This document shows positions 60,626 to 64,000 of a stretch of 64,000 nucleotides of DNA, in pieces. A program made the translations under genes and the position numbers. This DNA comes from Streptomyces sp. NBC_00483 (lineage in GTDB: Bacteria > Actinomycetota > Actinomycetes > Streptomycetales > Streptomycetaceae), in contig NZ_CP107880.1 in the NCBI RefSeq assembly GCF_036013745.1, positions 7,006,001-7,070,000 of the forward strand. The letters run 5' to 3'. The notes under the pieces were generated by a model. It was not told the origin of the DNA. It ran no database searches and saw only the letters and a program-made list of their open reading frames with translations. The first letter of the stretch is position 1; each line of letters begins with the position of its first letter.

Positions 60626-61957
60626 ATGCAGGCAGAACCGACGACGTCACTGGTGGGGGAGGAGTACGAGGTCGAGGTCGGCCCCGTCGCGCACGGCGGC
60701 CACTGCATCGCGCGCACGGCCGAGGGCCAGGTCCTCTTCGTCCGGCACACGCTGCCCGGCGAGCGGGTCGTGGCACGGGTGACCGAGGGCGAGGAGGGCG
60801 CGCGCTTCCTGCGCGCCGACGCCGTCCAGGTCATCGAGGCGTCCAAGGACCGCGTCGAGGCGCCCTGCCCCTACTCGGGACCCGGCCGCTGCGGCGGCTG
60901 CGACTGGCAGCACGCCAAGCCCGGCGCGCAGCGCCGCCTCAAGGGCGAGGTCATCGCCGAGCAACTGCAGCGCCTCGCGGGCCTCACGCCCGAGGAGGTC
61001 GGCTGGGACGGCACGGTCATGCCGGCCGAGGGCGACAAGCTCCCGTCGGGCGAGGTCCCGCAGTGGCGCACACGCGTCCAGTACGCGATCGACGCCGACG
61101 GCAACGCGGGCCTGCGCCGCCACCGCTCGCACGAGGTCGAGCCGATCGAACACTGCATGATCGCCGCCGAGGGCGTGTCCGAGCTCGGCATCGAGAAGCG
61201 TGACTGGTCCGGCATGGAGTCGGTCGAGGCGATCGCGGCGAGCGGCTCGCAGGACCGCCAGGTGATCCTCGCCCCGAAGCCCGGCGCCCGCCTGCCGATC
61301 GTCGAGCTCGACAAGCCGGTCTCCGTGATGCGGGTCGAGGAGAAGGACGGCGGCGTGCACCGCGTCCACGGCCGCCCCTTCGTGCGCGAGCGTGCCGACG
61401 ACCGTACGTACCGCGTCGGCAGCGGTGGCTTCTGGCAGGTGCACCCGAAGGCGGCGGACACGCTGATGCGCGCCGTCATGCAGGGCCTGCTGCCGCGCAA
61501 GGGCGACATGGCGCTCGACCTGTACTGCGGCGTCGGCCTGTTCGCGGGCGCGCTCGCGGACCGGATCGGCGACAAGGGCGCGGTCCTCGGCATCGAGTCC
61601 GGCAAGCGTGCCGTCGAGGACGCCCGGCACAACCTGGAGGCCTTCGACCGGGTCCGCATCGAGCAGGGCAAGGTCGAGGCGGTCCTGCCGCGCACCGGCA
61701 TCTCCGAGGTCGACCTCATCGTCCTGGACCCGCCGCGCGCGGGCGCCGGCAAGAAGACGGTCACCCACCTCACGACGCTCGGCGCCCGCCGCATCGCCTA
61801 CGTGGCCTGCGACCCGGCCGCCCTCGCGCGCGACCTCGGGTACTTCCAGGAGGGCGGGTACCGGGTGCGGACGCTGCGGGCGTTCGACCTGTTCCCGATG
61901 ACGCATCACGTCGAGTGCCTGGCGATTCTTGAGCCCGCCGAGAAGGGCCGGTCGTAG
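60626..61957 (+). CDS. TRAM-domain RNA (uracil-5-)methyltransferase, RlmD/TrmA family
   Basis: A 443-aa enzyme. An N-terminal TRAM domain (about residues 5-70), Cys residues CPYSGPGRCGGC that may hold an Fe-S cluster, SAM-binding DLYCGVGLF, the DPPRAG motif and the catalytic Cys in YVACDPA. It methylates uracil C5 in rRNA or tRNA. ATG 60626 has TGGAG upstream. The orthologue is Rv2689c, again next to the APC permease. A short GGCCGC/GCGGCC hairpin at 60514-60533 may end the preceding transcript. Confidence 0.9.
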   Translation: MQAEPTTSLVGEEYEVEVGPVAHGGHCIARTAEGQVLFVRHTLPGERVVARVTEGEEGARFLRADAVQVIEASKDRVEAPCPYSGPGRCGGCDWQHAKPGAQRRLKGEVIAEQLQRLAGLTPEEVGWDGTVMPAEGDKLPSGEVPQWRTRVQYAIDADGNAGLRRHRSHEVEPIEHCMIAAEGVSELGIEKRDWSGMESVEAIAASGSQDRQVILAPKPGARLPIVELDKPVSVMRVEEKDGGVHRVHGRPFVRERADDRTYRVGSGGFWQVHPKAADTLMRAVMQGLLPRKGDMALDLYCGVGLFAGALADRIGDKGAVLGIESGKRAVEDARHNLEAFDRVRIEQGKVEAVLPRTGISEVDLIVLDPPRAGAGKKTVTHLTTLGARRIAYVACDPAALARDLGYFQEGGYRVRTLRAFDLFPMTHHVECLAILEPAEKGRS

Positions 61958-61970
61958 GCGGATTCGGGCG

Positions 61971-63002
61971 TCACGTCTTGTGCAGGGTGGCCGAAGGTGA
62001 TTCGCCGTAGCGTTGGCGGTAGGTGGCGGCGAACCTGCTGCGGTGGGTGAAGCCCCAGCGGTAGGCGACATCGGTGACGGTCACCTGGCCCGGTTCCTTC
62101 GAGCGCAGCTCTGCATGGGCGCGGGCCAGCCGAATCCGGCGGAGGTAGTCCGTGGGCGGCATTCCGACGTACTGGCGGAACCCCTGTTGCAGTTGTCGGA
62201 TGCCCACCCCGGAGATCTCCGCGAGGCCCGTCACGGTGAACGGATGCTCCGGGCGCGCCTCCATGGCGTCGATGGCGCGCTTGACCGGGGTCGGACGGCA
62301 GGGGGTGACCGGCCGGGCCAGTTGTTCGCGGTAGGGGTGATCGGCGGCCAGCAGCAGTCCGATCACCAGCGCCTCGTGCAGTCGGTCGGCCAGCAGCTCG
62401 TGATGGGTGAGCCCCCGCGACGTCTGGGCGTCTTCCGCCGCCGTCCGGACCAGCTGGGCCCAGCTGCGCCCGAGGCCGTGCGAAATGTTCATGGCGGGTT
62501 TCAGCCGAAGCGGCAACTGGATCGGGGCGTCGAGCAGACGCTCCAACTGGAGCTCCAGCTCGGGGCGTTCGATCTTGACCGCGAGAAGTCGGCAGTCTCC
62601 GCTCCACCGGTCCAGCACCGTGTTGTGGCCGGGCTGAAAGACCGCGGCTTCCTGCACGGTGGCCAGGAGGGGATCGAGGCGTCCCTGGTGCCACGCCATG
62701 GACCCGGACAGCGGCACGTCGACGTGGTAGGCCGCCAGTTCGCCGAAGCGCATGCACAGATCCGCACCGAACTGCAGGGTGCCGAGCGTCATACCGCGGA
62801 GCCTGCCTATCGCGAAGTGCCCGGTGAGAGTGGCTGATGGCTGGAGCAGGTCGATGACGTTGGGGTAGAAGTTGTGACGGATGACCTGGCGGGCCTCGTC
62901 CAGGTCGGACGTGCGGAGCTGGACGGGTCGGGCGAAATCGGCTCGTAGGGCCGAAACCCGATGCACGTTCCCGCCGTACTCAGGCACAGAATCGTTCGGC
63001 AT
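61971..63002 (-). CDS. AraC family transcriptional regulator
   Basis: A 343-aa regulator. The N-terminal cupin-like sensor domain (about residues 35-190, the AraC-binding-like type) is followed by two C-terminal HTH motifs (FTVTGLAEISGVGIRQLQQGFR and VTVTDVAYRWGFTHRSRFAATYR). It is convergent with the methyltransferase gene and divergent from the ATP-grasp gene, which it may regulate. It marks the end of the conserved core neighbourhood. Confidence 0.88.
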   Translation of the reverse strand: MPNDSVPEYGGNVHRVSALRADFARPVQLRTSDLDEARQVIRHNFYPNVIDLLQPSATLTGHFAIGRLRGMTLGTLQFGADLCMRFGELAAYHVDVPLSGSMAWHQGRLDPLLATVQEAAVFQPGHNTVLDRWSGDCRLLAVKIERPELELQLERLLDAPIQLPLRLKPAMNISHGLGRSWAQLVRTAAEDAQTSRGLTHHELLADRLHEALVIGLLLAADHPYREQLARPVTPCRPTPVKRAIDAMEARPEHPFTVTGLAEISGVGIRQLQQGFRQYVGMPPTDYLRRIRLARAHAELRSKEPGQVTVTDVAYRWGFTHRSRFAATYRQRYGESPSATLHKT

Positions 63003-63394
63003 TTGTGGAATTCTGCCGTCCCATTGATCAAGCCCCTCGCCGAGCTCGTACCGCAGCGGTCAATCAGCTGCGTTTAGAGGACCGCTGCATGTGCCAACCG
63101 GATCATGTCCTCGGGCACCAGCACCTAGCTTTCCATATGGGCAGTTGCCTGTCCTTCCGCAGTGCCGGACGGCCCGTGTCGCCCGTGACGCTGCGGCCGG
63201 CGTCCCGGGTTCCCGGACCCCGTACCCGGGACTTCGCGCTGAAGTGGCGTTGCTGCCTACGGTCCTGATGGGGACTCAGGACCGTAGGCGAGGACGGCCG
63301 GACAGGATCAAGGTCGGCGTTTGTGCGTCGGATCGTCGGGAAGGCGAGTCAGCCACACCCCCGATGGGCGCACGCGCCGAAGGAGAAACTGTCT
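63003..63394. other. Divergent region upstream of the ATP-grasp gene, 392 bp
   Basis: No convincing ORF. It holds a strong 14-bp hairpin at 63255-63289 and a purine-rich ribosome binding site (AAGGAGA) at 63380-63386. AraC binding sites are expected here but were not identified. Confidence 0.4.
63255..63289 (+). other. Strong hairpin in the ATP-grasp gene leader
   Basis: Perfect 14-bp inverted repeat (63255-63268 and 63276-63289), 7-nt loop, no T tract, 105 bp before the ATG. It could be an attenuator, a terminator of an unseen upstream transcript, or an operator. Confidence 0.6.
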
Positions 63395-64000
63395 ATGCCG
63401 CAGCGCGAACCGGTCACCAGGAACCCCGACAAGGGCTACGTAGCCCTCCTCGGCTGGAGTCTCAACGCGGTGGAAGCTCTCGACCGGTTCGATCGGAGAT
63501 ACGTCGTGGTGGCCCCGGAGTGGGCCGAGGAGTACTGCGTCGAGCACGACATCCCGTACGTGCCGTGGAATTTCGAGCGGCTCAACGACCGCTCCGTGGA
63601 GATCGCCGAGACGCTGCAGAACGAGGGCGTCGACGTCGCGATCCCGCTGTACGAGGAAACAGTTGAGTGGGCGGGGGCGATCAACTCCGTTCTGTTGGGC
63701 AATCCGCGGCTGTACGGGCAGGCCATGCTGCTGCGGGACAAGGCGCTGATGAAGCGTCGCGCCCAACTCGGCGGCATCCGGGTCGGCATCTTCGAGGAGG
63801 CGCACGACCGGGACGACGTGACCCGCTTCCTCAAGCGCGTCAACCAGACCCTGCTCAAGCTGGACGGCGACCCGAACGACCCGATCCACCTCAAGGCGTT
63901 CGACAAGGCGGGATGCCTCGGGCACCGCGTCATCCGCACCCCCGACGAGGTCGACACGATTCCGGACGAGGAGTTTCCCGTCCTCATGGAATCCCACCTC
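63395..64000 (+). CDS. ATP-grasp domain protein (3' partial)
   Basis: The first 202 codons are present and the frame is open at the right edge. ATG 63395 has AAGGAGA 8 nt upstream. The visible part is a pre-ATP-grasp Rossmann-like domain (ALLGWSLNAVEALDRF, VAIPLYEETVEWAGA) followed by the start of the ATP-grasp fold (RDKALMKRRAQLGGIRV). Such stand-alone enzymes form amide bonds between a carboxylate and an amine, often in peptide natural-product or amino-acid ligase pathways. The substrate cannot be inferred from the fragment. It is divergent from an AraC regulator gene. Confidence 0.8.
   Translation, partial: MPQREPVTRNPDKGYVALLGWSLNAVEALDRFDRRYVVVAPEWAEEYCVEHDIPYVPWNFERLNDRSVEIAETLQNEGVDVAIPLYEETVEWAGAINSVLLGNPRLYGQAMLLRDKALMKRRAQLGGIRVGIFEEAHDRDDVTRFLKRVNQTLLKLDGDPNDPIHLKAFDKAGCLGHRVIRTPDEVDTIPDEEFPVLMESHL

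Noticed and set aside
63005..63268. 87-aa plus-strand frame upstream of the ATP-grasp gene
   Set aside because: No ribosome binding site, poor codon bias and Cys/Arg-rich composition; it overlaps the likely regulatory hairpin.

Overview
This window is high-GC actinobacterial DNA and almost certainly comes from a Streptomyces chromosome core. The evidence is near-exclusive G/C at third codon positions, many GTG starts, and the presence of HrdB, WhiH, SepH and CutRS, together with a DasR operator in front of ptsH. No rRNA, tRNA, insertion sequence, phage or CRISPR array was found. All but the last ~2 kb looks like vertically inherited core.

Layout. 1-6 kb: tail of an ABC transporter fusion protein, the sporulation regulator WhiH, the principal sigma factor HrdB and a secreted trypsin-like protease. 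6-16 kb: topoisomerase IV subunit B, then a NarL/DesK-type two-component system, a DUF485/acetate-type symporter pair and a convergent CitAB-type two-component system. 16-22 kb: a sucrase/ferredoxin-like protein, two divergent citrate synthases (one with an N-terminal HTH) that share an operator-like region, a small-protein/DUF6082 pair and a CobW GTPase. 22-30 kb: topoisomerase IV subunit A, an M16 peptidase pair, an M23 peptidase behind a c-di-AMP (ydaO/yuaA) riboswitch, a GntR regulator and HPr. 30-38 kb: a PatA-type protein acetyltransferase, DUF5998, a phosphodiesterase, thymidine kinase, a VOC protein and a rhodanese. 38-48 kb: SepH, a membrane protein with a long Ser-Asp/Gly repeat tail, a lactone oxidase with an overlapping MFS gene, (coproporphyrin) ferrochelatase, an inositol-phosphatase family enzyme and CutRS. 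48-62 kb: DUF4193, a 311-aa unknown protein, DUF3093, a thioesterase, dUTPase, DUF3710, KdpDE, an OB-fold protein, DUF3159, two TrkA proteins, a KimA-like transporter and a TRAM-domain RNA methyltransferase. 62-64 kb: an AraC regulator and the start of an ATP-grasp ligase, which may begin an accessory or biosynthetic region.

How the genes work together. The right third keeps the gene neighbourhood known around sigA-suhB-dut-ceoBC in Mycobacterium, with a KdpDE pair inserted. It reads as a potassium-homeostasis locus: a sensor kinase/regulator without pump genes, paired RCK proteins and a KimA-type importer. The c-di-AMP riboswitch elsewhere in the window, on a cell-wall peptidase gene, fits the link between osmotic/potassium status and wall remodelling. 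The middle of the window is rich in central-carbon sensing (acetate-type symporter, two two-component systems, two citrate synthases, HPr under a DasR-type operator, PatA acetyltransferase).

Many genes are translationally coupled through 4-bp overlaps. At least seven have a -10-like hexamer 6-9 nt before the start codon and no clear ribosome binding site, suggesting leaderless mRNAs.
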